A stretch of DNA of 58,195 nt from DATLSM01 sp049585815 (lineage in GTDB: Bacteria; Actinomycetota; Thermoleophilia; Solirubrobacterales; 70-9): contig JBAVAR010000056.1 in the NCBI GenBank assembly GCA_049585815.1, positions 1 to 58,195 on the forward strand. The letters are read 5' to 3'. Shown in pieces: positions 31,747 through 40,444 of this stretch. The notes beneath the pieces are model-generated. The model saw nothing but the letters and a program-made list of their open reading frames with translations, was not told where the DNA came from and searched no databases. Within the stretch, counting starts at the first letter, position 1. Each line of letters begins with the position of its first letter. The position numbers were made by a program, and so were the translations under genes.

Positions 31747-32158
31747 CTACGCGATAGGCCGCATTGCGTTGCGTACTGACGGCGCGAGCGGCTGGGGCGT
31801 AGTCCCGGAGCTGAAACTGAGGATCCAGTCGGCGAGATCGGGATCGGACGCTTCGACCCGGTAGGCGTTCAACTCAAGGAACGTCAGCATTGCGACGAGC
31901 GCCAGGCGCTTGTTGGCGTCGATTGAACGCCTGACTCTCGGCGATGCCGTGCGCCAAGACAGCGGCCTGCAACGCGATATCGGCGTCTTGGTAGTCGGCA
32001 TAGCTGCGCGGCCGAGCGAGAGCGCCTTCGAGAGCGCCCTGGTCGCGAAGCTGATCGGCGGCCTGCGCGGGCGTGCCGCCGATGATCGCCGCATACAGCC
32101 CGAGCGCGTCGGCGAGCTCGAGGTAGATCGGCTCGCCCGTGCCTTCCTCCTCGTGCAC
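31747..32158 (-). pseudogene. Fic/Doc-type toxin with a frameshift in the active site
   Basis: From the GTG at 32158 the protein reads EPIYLELADALGLYAAIIGG, then QAADQLRDQGALEGALARPR, ALQAAVLAHGIAESQAF. The next residues run on in another frame (extra base within 31923-31926): IDANKRLALVAMLTFLELNA, then LADWILSFSSGTT and a stop at 31747. The Fic motif HxFxD(G/A)NKR is thus split, and its His position reads Gln (SQAF), so the product would be inactive even if the shift is a sequencing error. The intact AbrB-type antitoxin gene lies 7 bp upstream. Confidence 0.82.
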
Positions 32159-32165
32159 CTGCGGT

Positions 32166-32420
32166 CTACTTTGGAGCGCGCTTGGAGTCTGGATCGTGCT
32201 CGGCGAGGATCTTCAATGCCTCCGGGTGATCGGCGACTACGCGCTCGCCGATCGTGCGGATCCTCTCCCGCAGCTGCTCGGTCGGCAGGATCCGAAGCTC
32301 GCCCCCGTCGAGCTCCTCGACCAGCACGGAGGTGCCTGGCGCATATCCATGCGCCTCGAACTCGCGGGGAATCGAAACAACGTTGCTGTTGCCGACCCGG
32401 CGGACCTTGACGATCTTCAT
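32166..32420 (-). CDS. AbrB/MazE-type antitoxin
   Basis: 84 residues from the ATG at 32420. The swapped-hairpin AbrB DNA-binding domain is shown by IVKVRRVGNSNVVSIPREFE followed by APGTSVLVEELDGGELRILP. The C-terminal helix (RERIRTIGERVVADHPEALK) would bind the toxin. It is followed 7 bp later by the broken Fic gene, so this antitoxin may now be an orphan repressor. An AT-rich GTATAC lies within 11 bp of the start. Confidence 0.85.
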   Translation of the reverse strand: MKIVKVRRVGNSNVVSIPREFEAHGYAPGTSVLVEELDGGELRILPTEQLRERIRTIGERVVADHPEALKILAEHDPDSKRAPK

Positions 32421-32742
32421 GACGCCAGTATACACGGGGATATCCTAAGACTTCGGCCCCACGCGCGGTTTCTGGATCCGCCAGGCGAAGCATGAGCCCA
32501 GTCCAGGTCCCGTCCGAGGCCCAGATGAGTGGCCTTCGTCCATTGCGGTCAACAGATCAGCTGTCCGGCTGGCTCTCGCTCGTGGAGGCAAGCAGGCGCC
32601 GCCAGCCTACTTTCCGCGCGAAGCAAAGCCGCGGGTCGCCGTGTGGGAGGGCACCTCTCGAAGCAAAAGCAGATCCCGACAGACGACTGGACGCCTGGCA
32701 ACGCGATCGTGATCTCTGACCTCGGGCGCGTTAGGGATGTAG

Positions 32743-33633
32743 TCAGCGTGCGCTAGCACAGCGCAGGTCGGCGTCGAGCGGGCCGATCCGGTACTGCGCG
32801 AGGTTCGGCGCCACACCGGTGAAGCCACCGCTCGTGCAGTTCTGCTGCGCCTGCGTGAGTGTTGCATCAGTTCCGGCCACCCAGTCGGGCAGCGGGCCGT
32901 TGAAGGCCGTCGGTGTTGTCTGCGCCGTCAGCCCCGTGATCTCCTTCCATTGGGCGCTGTCGGAGTAGATCCCGATCGGTCCGTTCGCGCCGGCGTTGTG
33001 CAGGCCGGCGATGAAACCCTGGAGCGCGGCGACGTTGAGCTGGTCAGTCCCAGCCCAGCTCAACGTCAGCTCGACGTCCAGCCACCATGGCGCGGTCTTG
33101 GCCGCGACCGGGTCGAGGGCGGCGACGAGCCGGTAGGCGTGGGCGGCGCGCTGCTCGCCGTAAATGTAGGAGCAGGAGTTGGTCAGTAGGCCGTTACAAG
33201 CACCGTAGGCCGGCGCGGTGCCGACGCTAGGCCAGTCCGCAATGTGATGACCGCCAGGGTTACCCGTGTCGATGTACAACGACAGGGGCGGCTGCTTCGG
33301 CCGCTTCTGTCCCGGCGCGCCGCGGGCCCAGTGCAGCTCGCCGCTGATACACGGGTTTGCGTTTTTCGCCAGCCCGCCATTGACACCGACGATCCCGAAC
33401 AGGGGATTCGACGGGTAGGTACCCGAGCATTGCGGATAGGAGACGTCATAGGCGGTGGTCGGCGAAGAGCTGCCGCTCACCGCGACGATCAGCACCACAG
33501 CGACGATGAAGGCGAGCGCCCCCGCCGGCACCCATCGCGTTCGGTACCGGGAACGACTGGCAGGCGCCACGGCCGCCAAGCTACCACGAGGCCGGGCACG
33601 CGCCCGGTCCTCAGCGGGCGCCAGCAGGGTCAC
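32743..33633 (-). CDS. Membrane-anchored or secreted GH25-like (DUF1906-type) protein
   Basis: About 296 residues if the GTG at 33633 is used. The start is uncertain: a TTG at 33693 gives a longer form, and a later GTG just before APASRSRYRTRW would place the hydrophobic segment GALAFIVAVVLIVAVSG at normal signal-peptide distance. The extracellular domain begins TAYDVSYPQCSGTYPSNPLF and contains the barrel elements FGIVGVNGGLAKNANPC, WWLDVELTLSWAG, GIYSDSAQWKEITG and PDWVAGTD. This is the layout of the GH25-lysozyme-like TIM barrel, with Asp/Glu in LDVE as likely catalytic acids. It may cut peptidoglycan or another wall glycan. Confidence 0.72.
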   Translation of the reverse strand: MTLLAPAEDRARARPRGSLAAVAPASRSRYRTRWVPAGALAFIVAVVLIVAVSGSSSPTTAYDVSYPQCSGTYPSNPLFGIVGVNGGLAKNANPCISGELHWARGAPGQKRPKQPPLSLYIDTGNPGGHHIADWPSVGTAPAYGACNGLLTNSCSYIYGEQRAAHAYRLVAALDPVAAKTAPWWLDVELTLSWAGTDQLNVAALQGFIAGLHNAGANGPIGIYSDSAQWKEITGLTAQTTPTAFNGPLPDWVAGTDATLTQAQQNCTSGGFTGVAPNLAQYRIGPLDADLRCASAR

Positions 33634-33897
33634 GCCGAACCGCAAAAACAGGACACATCCACGAAGAGGGTTGCGGTCCCGAGATTTGGCCAAAAGCAGG
33701 CGACTTCGGCGCCACGCGGACTAAAACCCGTGGCCTCATGTGAGCGGCGGGCGCGAAACCAGTATCACGCGGATGCGCAACTCTCGAGATCGCACTCAGC
33801 GAGTCCTGCTTTTCGTCAGAGCAGGCACCCCTCACCGGCGGTGTCGGCTAGCGCTCGCGCAGGCAAACAGGCGCCCTGCTGTTGGCGATTTGCGCGA

Positions 33898-34467
33898 CTA
33901 GGTCGAGATTGAGTTCGGGCCTGATTTTTCCGGGGGGCGAGTACTCGCTGGGGAATTGGCAGCTTGTGCAGATTGCTTTCCCTTTACGCCCGGGTCGTCG
34001 GTCGGTGTGGTGATCGTGTAGAGCTGCGTGAGTAGGCGGCGTAGCTGACCGAAGTTTCGCGGTCCCAGCTCTTGTTCCCATTCGTCCTCGACCTCTTGGA
34101 CGATTTCGTAGATTGCTTTGGTTGCAGCATGGCCTCTGCTGGTCAGGCGGACGCGCTTGGAGCGTTGGTCGTTGCTGTCGATTTCGCGGATCAGGTATCC
34201 GAGCTCCTCTAGTTGCCCGAGGAGGTAGTTGAGCGCCTGCTTGCTCATGCGCGTCTGCGTCGCAAGCTCCGAGGGGCGCTGGTTCTCGGGGCCGGGGTAC
34301 CGCCAGACGTCCACGTGCGCTGCGACGAGGTCGGTGAAGCCGCGGTCGTGTAGGCCGGCGAGCATTTGCTGGCGCACCCTCTCCCATGGGACTCGCAGCA
34401 ACGCCCCGATCAGCGGCGGCGGCGAAGGCCCACCATCGGGCTGAGTAAAACCACTTGACAGACTCAT
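33898..34467 (-). CDS. MarR-family transcriptional regulator
   Basis: 189 residues from the ATG at 34467. The winged-helix core is VDVWRYPGPENQRPSELATQ, TRMSKQALNYLLGQLEELGY (recognition helix), LIREIDSNDQRSKRVRLTSR (wing). The Pro-rich start and the Lys/Ser-rich tail are outside the domain. It is divergent from a cupin gene, with a palindrome over the promoter region, the usual layout for a MarR repressor controlling itself and a neighbour. Confidence 0.9.
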   Translation of the reverse strand: MSLSSGFTQPDGGPSPPPLIGALLRVPWERVRQQMLAGLHDRGFTDLVAAHVDVWRYPGPENQRPSELATQTRMSKQALNYLLGQLEELGYLIREIDSNDQRSKRVRLTSRGHAATKAIYEIVQEVEDEWEQELGPRNFGQLRRLLTQLYTITTPTDDPGVKGKQSAQAANSPASTRPPEKSGPNSIST

Positions 34468-34471
34468 GCGG

Positions 34472-34485
34472 CCAGTATACACTGG
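34472..34485. promoter_or_regulatory. Probable MarR operator
   Basis: CCAGT-ATAC-ACTGG, perfect 5-bp arms around a 4-bp spacer, 4 bp upstream of the marR start and 70 bp upstream of the cupin start. Size and symmetry fit a MarR dimer site; the location over the marR leader suggests autorepression. Confidence 0.65.
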
Positions 34486-34554
34486 TCAAGTCGCTTTACT
34501 CAAGGGGCTTGCTTGAAGGGAGCCACATGTACAGGACCACCGAAAGGAGCCAGC

Positions 34555-35037
34555 GTGCACAAGACAATGGACAACGACACGATCACGATCGGTGAGCTCA
34601 GCGTGCGCTTCCTGGTCGAGGCAGGGGATTCGAACGGGAGCGCGTCGGTGTTCGAGTGCTACGTCCCAGCCGACTCGCGGATGCCGGCACCCCATAGCCA
34701 CGACGGGTTCGAGGAGACGATCTACGGGCTCAAGGGAACCACGACCTGGACGATCGACGGCGAAACGGTCGACATCGGGCCCGGCGAGGCGGTGTGCGTG
34801 CGGCGCGGACAGATCCACGGGTTTGAGAATCAGGGCGACATTGACGCGACGTTCCTGGCGATCGCGACCCCGGCCGTGTTCGGCGCGGCCTATTTCCGCG
34901 AGATCGCCGAGGTCCTCGCCGCCAGCGCCGGCGGCCCTCCGAATCTGACCGCGATCGGTGAGGTCATGCGCCGCCACGGCCTCACACCCGCCCCACCCAG
35001 GGATTCGATCTCGACCCGACAGGAGCAATCCAGATGA
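34555..35037 (+). CDS. Cupin-domain protein
   Basis: 160 residues from the GTG at 34555 with AAAGGAG 5 nt upstream. Cupin motif 1 is PAPHSHDGFEETIYGLKG (two His, Glu as metal ligands) and motif 2 is GPGEAVCVRRGQIHGFENQG (third His). The C-terminal part (AYFREIAEVLAASAGGPPNL) is helical. Likely a metal-dependent small-molecule dioxygenase/isomerase or a binding protein; the MarR neighbour suggests the substrate may be an aromatic or an electrophile. Its stop overlaps the ATG of a broken oxidoreductase gene. Confidence 0.85.
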   Translation: MHKTMDNDTITIGELSVRFLVEAGDSNGSASVFECYVPADSRMPAPHSHDGFEETIYGLKGTTTWTIDGETVDIGPGEAVCVRRGQIHGFENQGDIDATFLAIATPAVFGAAYFREIAEVLAASAGGPPNLTAIGEVMRRHGLTPAPPRDSISTRQEQSR

Positions 35038-35098
35038 AGATCGTCGTCTTCGGAGCCACGGCATGATCGGAGCTCGTATCGCGGTGGCTTTTATTTGA
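35034..35098 (+). pseudogene. 5' stub of an NmrA/SDR-type NAD(P)-binding gene
   Basis: The ATG at 35034 overlaps the cupin stop (ATGA) and reads MKIVVFGATA then a stop. One frame over it continues MIGARIAVAFI and stops again. Joined, MKIVVFGATGMIGARIAV would be the usual N-terminus of an NmrA-like or epimerase-like Rossmann protein. The remaining ~200 residues are absent. It was probably the second gene of the cupin operon. Confidence 0.55.
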
Positions 35099-35326
35099 CT
35101 GCGCGGAAAGCAGGGTGCCCGCTTCGTCTGTGCGAGCGCTATACAGCGCGCGTGCTAATCACGTGAACGCCCTGGACGATGAGCGGGTAGAAGCCATTCG
35201 GCCAGCGCAGCCAGTCCAGGCTCGCTTCCTGGCAGATCGCCTAGAATTGCGCCTGCGCCCGTCGGGTGTTTCACATTCGCGCCTCGTCTGCAGGCGCCGC
35301 GCGGATCCCTACGCCCCGGAGAGCAC

Positions 35327-37264
35327 ATGACGCTGAGATCACACCGAGAAGGAGATCGGAGGCGACCGAACCATGGGGCGCCACCGCGTCGTCGACGGAC
35401 GAGCGCGGCTCGATCGCGGGGCGGCGTGCGGATCGCGCTTCTTGTGGTCTCTGTGGGACTCACGGTGACAGCCCTTCCCAGCCCGGCGGCGGCGGCGACG
35501 ACCACCACCGAACTGCCCGCAACGGTGGTCTGGCGGGTGGGCGGCGAAGGCCACCGCACCGGAGGCCTGGACTCTGAAGGGTTCTTCAACGGCGAAGGCA
35601 CCTGCAGGCTGAGCTGGGTGATCCGCTTTCCCTCCGATCCCGGTGCCGAAAACTACGTGCTCACGTGGACCGAAGGACCAGCAGGTGAAGAGGAAAGCCG
35701 GCGGTCCGAAGGCCCGGAATCGAGCTATCCGGGGCAGTTCCCCTCGCCTCCCAATCCGCCCTACTACGACCCCACCTTTGGCGTGCCGCAGGGCACGCTC
35801 GAGCTGCTGGGCTACGGCGTCGAAGGGATCTGGGGGTTCGAACCGAAAGGCGGGGAATGGACCGAACTCTGCACCAAGAAACGAGCCTACTACGAAGGCA
35901 ATTTCACACCGGAACACGTGAAGATCGACGCCACCACGACGACCTCGGTCGCCGCCGAAGTGACGCTCTCCGCCGGCCCTCCGGTACCGGAGCCCGCCGC
36001 CGGAGAAACGGCGGCGGAGAGCTTCACCGTCAGCCTCGCCCAGGCACCCGAAGCACCGGTCAGCATCACCTACGTCACTGAAGACGGCACGGCGAGTGCC
36101 GCTAGGCACGAGTACGAGCCGGTAACAGGCACGCTGACTTTCGAACCTGGCAAACCGCTGAGCCAGCAGATCAGCGTCGGAGTCGATGACGGCAGCGGCC
36201 AGGCGGCCACACCGACACTCAGCTTCAAGCTCGAGCTGCTATCGGCCAGCGGCGTCAAGATCGACCCCAACTCGAATACCGCGACCGCGACGATCCTCGT
36301 GCCCTCGATCAGCGGTCAGATCCTCAGCTCCCCCGAAAGCGGATCAAAGCCGATCGCAAATGCAGCCGTGGCGCTCACCGGGACGGCGAGCTCGGGCGAT
36401 CAGGTCACCCGCGAGACGACGACGAGCGAATCGGGCAACTACAGCTTCAACGTCGACCCCGGCACCTACGCGATCACCCCCGAGCCGATCAGCGCCGGCT
36501 ACCACGCGACCCAATGCCCTGGCGGCGCCACCGCAGGGTCGGAGTGCAGCTTCACCCTGGGCTCGGGGGTGGCCGCGATCGCCAGCTTCTACGCGAGCCA
36601 AGCGCCGCCGCCGGGCAACCGGGCCTGCATGCAATCCTCGATCTCGGGCCTGCGCTGCGTCGGCTCCAACGCCAAGACGAAGGCCAAGCTGGCCTCGCTT
36701 GAATACGAACGGGCCGCGGCCGATGCGCGCGAGTCGATCGAAGGACTCGAATGCTCGCACTCGGGAGCCTCAAGCGAAGTCACCTTTGCCTGCGTGGGCG
36801 CGCAGCTGCTGCTCTCCTATGACAACGGCCAAGCCGCCAAGCAGCGCGAAATCTCTGCCGACCCTCCCGATCCGAACTTCGGGATCCTCGCGCGCCCAAA
36901 GAAGGCGCCCGCCAGGCGGCTCCCCGGGCGCCGATTCAAAGCGTTCAACGGCTTCGCGGCCGAGCTGGTCAAAATCGGTGCCCTTCAGCGGGCCCTGGTC
37001 AGCTCGGTCGATCGCCAGAGCGCCGCGATCGAAGCCGGGAACGTCGCTGACGCCCGTAATCAGGCTTCGGCGATCGGGCGCTATGCGCATCGGATCGCCA
37101 AACTAGCTCACGAAGCCGCGAAGCTCGCACCACCCGCCAGCGCGGAGCTCACGCATCTGCGCCTGAGCCGGCGTTCGCGCAGCGCTCTGCACGGGACGTT
37201 CGCGCCACTTCTGGCCGCCAACCACCGACTGGCGGCCGAGATGGGTGAGATCGCGAGCAGATAG
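35327..37264 (+). CDS. Secreted Calx-beta domain surface protein
   Basis: 645 residues. A basic N-terminus (RRRPNHGAPPRRRRTSAARS) precedes a signal peptide (ALLVVSVGLTVTALPSPAAA, 38-56). Residues about 60-200 form a novel-looking domain rich in Gly/Pro/Trp with a Cys pair. A Calx-beta domain follows (about 209-323: SFTVSLAQAPEAPVSITYVT, EDGTASA, YEPVTGTLTFEPGK), which normally binds Ca2+ in adhesins. Next is a carboxypeptidase-regulatory/SdrD-B-like beta sandwich (about 327-425), then a helical C-terminal half with four cysteines. No LPxTG or membrane anchor. Likely an exported adhesion or matrix protein. Confidence 0.8.
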   Translation: MTLRSHREGDRRRPNHGAPPRRRRTSAARSRGGVRIALLVVSVGLTVTALPSPAAAATTTTELPATVVWRVGGEGHRTGGLDSEGFFNGEGTCRLSWVIRFPSDPGAENYVLTWTEGPAGEEESRRSEGPESSYPGQFPSPPNPPYYDPTFGVPQGTLELLGYGVEGIWGFEPKGGEWTELCTKKRAYYEGNFTPEHVKIDATTTTSVAAEVTLSAGPPVPEPAAGETAAESFTVSLAQAPEAPVSITYVTEDGTASAARHEYEPVTGTLTFEPGKPLSQQISVGVDDGSGQAATPTLSFKLELLSASGVKIDPNSNTATATILVPSISGQILSSPESGSKPIANAAVALTGTASSGDQVTRETTTSESGNYSFNVDPGTYAITPEPISAGYHATQCPGGATAGSECSFTLGSGVAAIASFYASQAPPPGNRACMQSSISGLRCVGSNAKTKAKLASLEYERAAADARESIEGLECSHSGASSEVTFACVGAQLLLSYDNGQAAKQREISADPPDPNFGILARPKKAPARRLPGRRFKAFNGFAAELVKIGALQRALVSSVDRQSAAIEAGNVADARNQASAIGRYAHRIAKLAHEAAKLAPPASAELTHLRLSRRSRSALHGTFAPLLAANHRLAAEMGEIASR

Positions 37265-37479
37265 CCCGCGCTGCAAGGCGAGCCAGCAGCGGTCGACAAA
37301 AGCTCCCGTTGTGGCACGATTTGCGAGCGTCTACTGAGCACTCCCCGAAATGCTCGCATCGGACGAATAGCAAAAGCGAACAGTTAGCGGCTTTTCATCA
37401 CTGCATTCCGGCGGATTCATTGAAGGAACGGTGGCATTCCCGAACGCTCGCCTACGCTACAGACCTTATCCTTTGCCAT

Positions 37480-37611
37480 ATGAGGCCGGATGGGGGCCGT
37501 GGGCACCTTTGGCGTGGCGCTATAGGTGCCATCTTCCTGGCTTTTGTCTTCGGTGGCTGTGGATCCTCAAGCACCCGCCCCCCGGGGCTGACCACCAGCG
37601 AAACTAGGTGA
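37480..37611 (+). CDS. Very short putative lipoprotein or truncated remnant
   Basis: 43 codons from the ATG at 37480: a basic start, then LWRGAIGAIFLAFVFGGCGSS with a lipobox-like FGGC. After the cysteine only about 16 residues follow. It is either a micro-lipoprotein or the surviving signal sequence of a larger lipoprotein gene. No clear ribosome-binding site is visible. Confidence 0.3.
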   Translation: MRPDGGRGHLWRGAIGAIFLAFVFGGCGSSSTRPPGLTTSETR

Positions 37612-37626
37612 AGTTCGAGCCCTCCA

Positions 37627-38229
37627 CTAGCAGACGGCGATCAAATCGACCGACTCGGCCTTTGCGCTGCCATTTCCAGCAGGATCGGTAACGATCGAAT
37701 CCGGAGTGTTGGGATTGCGCAAGGTCTGTACGGTGCGTTCTTCGACAAGAATCAACAGACTGGTGCGAATGCTTGGGGTTGCTGTCACTGCGCAATTGTA
37801 AATGTTGAACGGAAACGTAACCCTGCATCCGGTCCCCGTAATTGAAGCGGAAACTCCGGAGGGAAACGGCACTGCGGCCGTGCAGTTACCGTTCAGTGCC
37901 ACACCGCTGACGTTGGAGGCACGAACCGAGGTCAGCGTCGATTGATTGATCTGTCCGCCGGTAAGTGATCCGGCCTGAATGTTGCTCGCCGATACTGAAT
38001 TTGCCTGCAATTGCGCACCACCCACCGAACCGGGCGCAAGCTTTTCGCCCGTGACGGCGGCGTTCTTGATCTTCGCCGTGGACACGGCATTGTTCTTGAT
38101 CTGCTTGGAGCCTACGCTGTTCTTGCCAAGGTGAGAGGCGGCATAGGCCGCTCCGCCACTGAGCACGAGGAACAGCGCAAGGGTCGAGATCACATTCGCA
38201 TAGGTCAGTTTGCCTCGTGGATCGGTCAT
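37627..38229 (-). CDS. Secreted repeat protein of the NSVGSKQIKNNAV type
   Basis: 200 residues; ATG after AGGAGG. A signal peptide (YANVISTLALFLVLSGGAAYA) is followed by short repeats: KNSVGSKQIKNNAVSTAKIK, NAAVTGEKLAPGSVGGAQLQ, ANSVSASNIQAGSLTGGQIN. The ~10-residue period with alternating Asn/Val and Lys/Ile suggests a small beta-helix. The C-terminal part has a Cys pair (GNCTAAV, GTGCRVTF) and a beta-sandwich look. Proteins with this repeat start are, from memory, very common in Thermoleophilia, of unknown function. Confidence 0.8.
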   Translation of the reverse strand: MTDPRGKLTYANVISTLALFLVLSGGAAYAASHLGKNSVGSKQIKNNAVSTAKIKNAAVTGEKLAPGSVGGAQLQANSVSASNIQAGSLTGGQINQSTLTSVRASNVSGVALNGNCTAAVPFPSGVSASITGTGCRVTFPFNIYNCAVTATPSIRTSLLILVEERTVQTLRNPNTPDSIVTDPAGNGSAKAESVDLIAVC

Positions 38230-38581
38230 GCTCGCCTCCTAAGCGCCTCGCGGTGTGCAGCGACTCTATGTCAAAAACCTATCCCAGCACCGAAGTTGAT
38301 CATCGGGGCCAACGAGAGCCGCGAACCGATCGCACCGGCAAGCGACGCTTTGCGGCACTCCTCGCTGCAGAGCCGGACCTCACAACAGGGCTCGCAGCGG
38401 GCCGAGACCAGAGCAGCCCTCTTCCACATCACACTTCACCAGTGCCGCCACGCCTCCGATTGGTTGCTCATCGACGCCCGAGTCAACCCGCAGGCTAATC
38501 AGAGGTCTGTGGCGCGCGAGCGCGCCTGCCGTGGAATAGGCGCCTGTGCGAGGGCTCCCCACCCCGAGTGCCTCGCGAGCC
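38230..38581. other. No gene recognised
   Basis: About 350 bases between the two minus-strand genes. Open frames on both strands lack motifs. It probably holds the promoter of the repeat protein and the 3' flank of the GH125 gene. Confidence 0.4.
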
Positions 38582-39910
38582 CTACTGGCCGGCTAGGTGA
38601 AGCCCGCTGGTGGACGGAGTGGGCAACGGTGGATAGCCCTCATAGTCCCTCAGGACCAATTCGCTGAAGAGAGCGTTCGGCCACCCGAATTGCCTGCGCG
38701 TGTATGTCCTCGGGTGGTTCGGGTTAAAGGACTCGTGCAACAGGTATTCGCCGGGGGCGCTGGCGAGGATCTCCTCGACCAGGCTTTCGCGTTCTGGTTG
38801 GCTGGTCGAGGTCAGTGCCTGCATCACCAGGGCCATCGGCCAGATGTAACCGCGCGGTGTGTGTGAGCTGCCGATTCCTGCGCCGATGCGGCCCCTGTAG
38901 TAGTAGGGGTCGGCCCCGGAGAGAGCAAATCGGCGCGTGTTTTCGTAGATGCGGTTGCTGCGGGAGCCATACCCCAGGTAGGGCGCCGAGATCAGGCTGG
39001 GGACGTTTGCGTCATCCATCAACTTGTAGTGACCGCGGCCGTCCACCTCGTAGGCATAGACGGCGCCAAAGTGCCGCGTGTGGACGATGCCGTAGGACTG
39101 GATGCCCGCGTTGACCCGCTGGCGAATCCCGTATGCCCGCGCCGTCTCCCCGGGGTTGCCGTATACGTTCTGCTCCACTTCCGCGATCGCGCTCAGCGCC
39201 TGAACCGCCATCATCTCGCTGGCGATCGGGTAGTGGTAGGTAGGGGCGTCATCGGAGGGTAGGAACCCGCTCCAGATCATCCCCGTGTGGTCGACCGGTC
39301 CCCCGCGGCCGCCATCCGGCAGGTCGCGGTTTCGATACCTTGATCGAGCGTCGTGGTGCTGCTCGGTGCGCATCGTCTTGAGGATCGTCTTGAAGGCCGC
39401 CTGCATCCCCGGTGTGAACACGGAACTGTCGCCGGTGACCTTCCAATACGTCCAGACAAGCAGGACCGGGTAGCACAGCGAATCCAGCTCGAATTTGCTC
39501 TCCCACACGCGGTAGCGCGAGGTGAATGCATTGGCGTAGGGATCAGCGGTGATGTAGGTGGCCTGCCTGCCGATCACGGCCTTGAGGAATTCTCTCACCG
39601 CGGGTTCCGCGGCAAAGTACAGGTAGGGGCGTACCTGGGCGCTTGAGTCACGCAGCCACTCAGCTCTGATGTCGCCGGTCCTGATGTACACCGTGCCGTC
39701 AGAGGCATCGGTTGCGTCCTGGAGTGAGTCGAGCAGGGCGTCGTGAAACATCTCGGCGAGGGGCGGGTTGGCCGCTGATTCATAGCTTTCGGCCGCCTGG
39801 CTCACCGCCGCCAGCCTCACCCGGGCGTTGGCGCCGCTTGGCTGCAGGAAGCCGGCGATCGTCACGACCATCGCGATCCCCAGCGCCGTCCTCACCCCGA
39901 GCTGCGACAT
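38582..39910 (-). CDS. Secreted GH125 exo-alpha-1,6-mannosidase
   Basis: 442 residues with a signal peptide (ALGIAMVVTIAGFLQPSGANA). GH125 (formerly DUF1237) is recognised from YIRTGDIRAEWLRDSSAQVR, ANAFTSRYRVWESKFELDSL, HTGMIWSGFLPSDDAPTYHY, LMDDANVPSLISAPYLGY and GIGSSHTPRGYIWPMALVMQ. These inverting enzymes remove alpha-1,6-linked mannose from the non-reducing end of mannans and N-glycans. Most bacterial members are cytoplasmic, but here a signal is clear. It could act with other secreted mannan-active enzymes in the window, though GH26 targets beta-linked chains. Confidence 0.92.
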   Translation of the reverse strand: MSQLGVRTALGIAMVVTIAGFLQPSGANARVRLAAVSQAAESYESAANPPLAEMFHDALLDSLQDATDASDGTVYIRTGDIRAEWLRDSSAQVRPYLYFAAEPAVREFLKAVIGRQATYITADPYANAFTSRYRVWESKFELDSLCYPVLLVWTYWKVTGDSSVFTPGMQAAFKTILKTMRTEQHHDARSRYRNRDLPDGGRGGPVDHTGMIWSGFLPSDDAPTYHYPIASEMMAVQALSAIAEVEQNVYGNPGETARAYGIRQRVNAGIQSYGIVHTRHFGAVYAYEVDGRGHYKLMDDANVPSLISAPYLGYGSRSNRIYENTRRFALSGADPYYYRGRIGAGIGSSHTPRGYIWPMALVMQALTSTSQPERESLVEEILASAPGEYLLHESFNPNHPRTYTRRQFGWPNALFSELVLRDYEGYPPLPTPSTSGLHLAGQ

Positions 39911-40444
39911 TGCCTAAGTGGGCGCCTCGACCGCTTCGTCCGTGGGGCCGATCACTTGGTCCTCCGACGATGCCAAGTGATTACCCGACGGTTAGTGGGG
40001 ATTTCGGCCCGCGGTGGCGATGCAGTCGCCGCCCAGCTCGGGACCACGCCTGCCGCGACCAGGAAAACGGTTGCTGCGATCGGCCATCTCATATCCCCTC
40101 GACGAGTCTATGTCGTGGGTCAGGTGCCGGCGTTCCCGTGAGACTTCAAGCACCCCCGGAAGACGGAAGGGAAATCCAAAATCGCATTCCCGGAGACTGA
40201 GACCGACCCGACGGGAATAACCAGGGGAGCAGCGAGTCGCCTGAGAGCCCGCGGAAGCTATCGATCAACCTTGCGCGCACCTGTGCCGATTGCGAGCCAC
40301 CGGCTTCTCTATCCGACGCCGATAGGGCCTGCGACCTGGGAGCCAAAAAATCTGAACCAACCGCACTAGGCATCTAACCGATGAGCACCGCACGGAGGTG
40401 GGCCGCCAAGTTGCGGCCAGGTCTTCCCACCGACCCAACTCCCT
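39911..40444. other. No gene recognised
   Basis: About 530 bases with no convincing coding sequence on either strand, no tRNA or other RNA fold that I recognise, and no notable repeats. Confidence 0.45.

Noticed and set aside
32492..32756. Small plus-strand frames before the GH25-like gene
   Set aside because: Two competing frames, neither with a motif or a convincing start.
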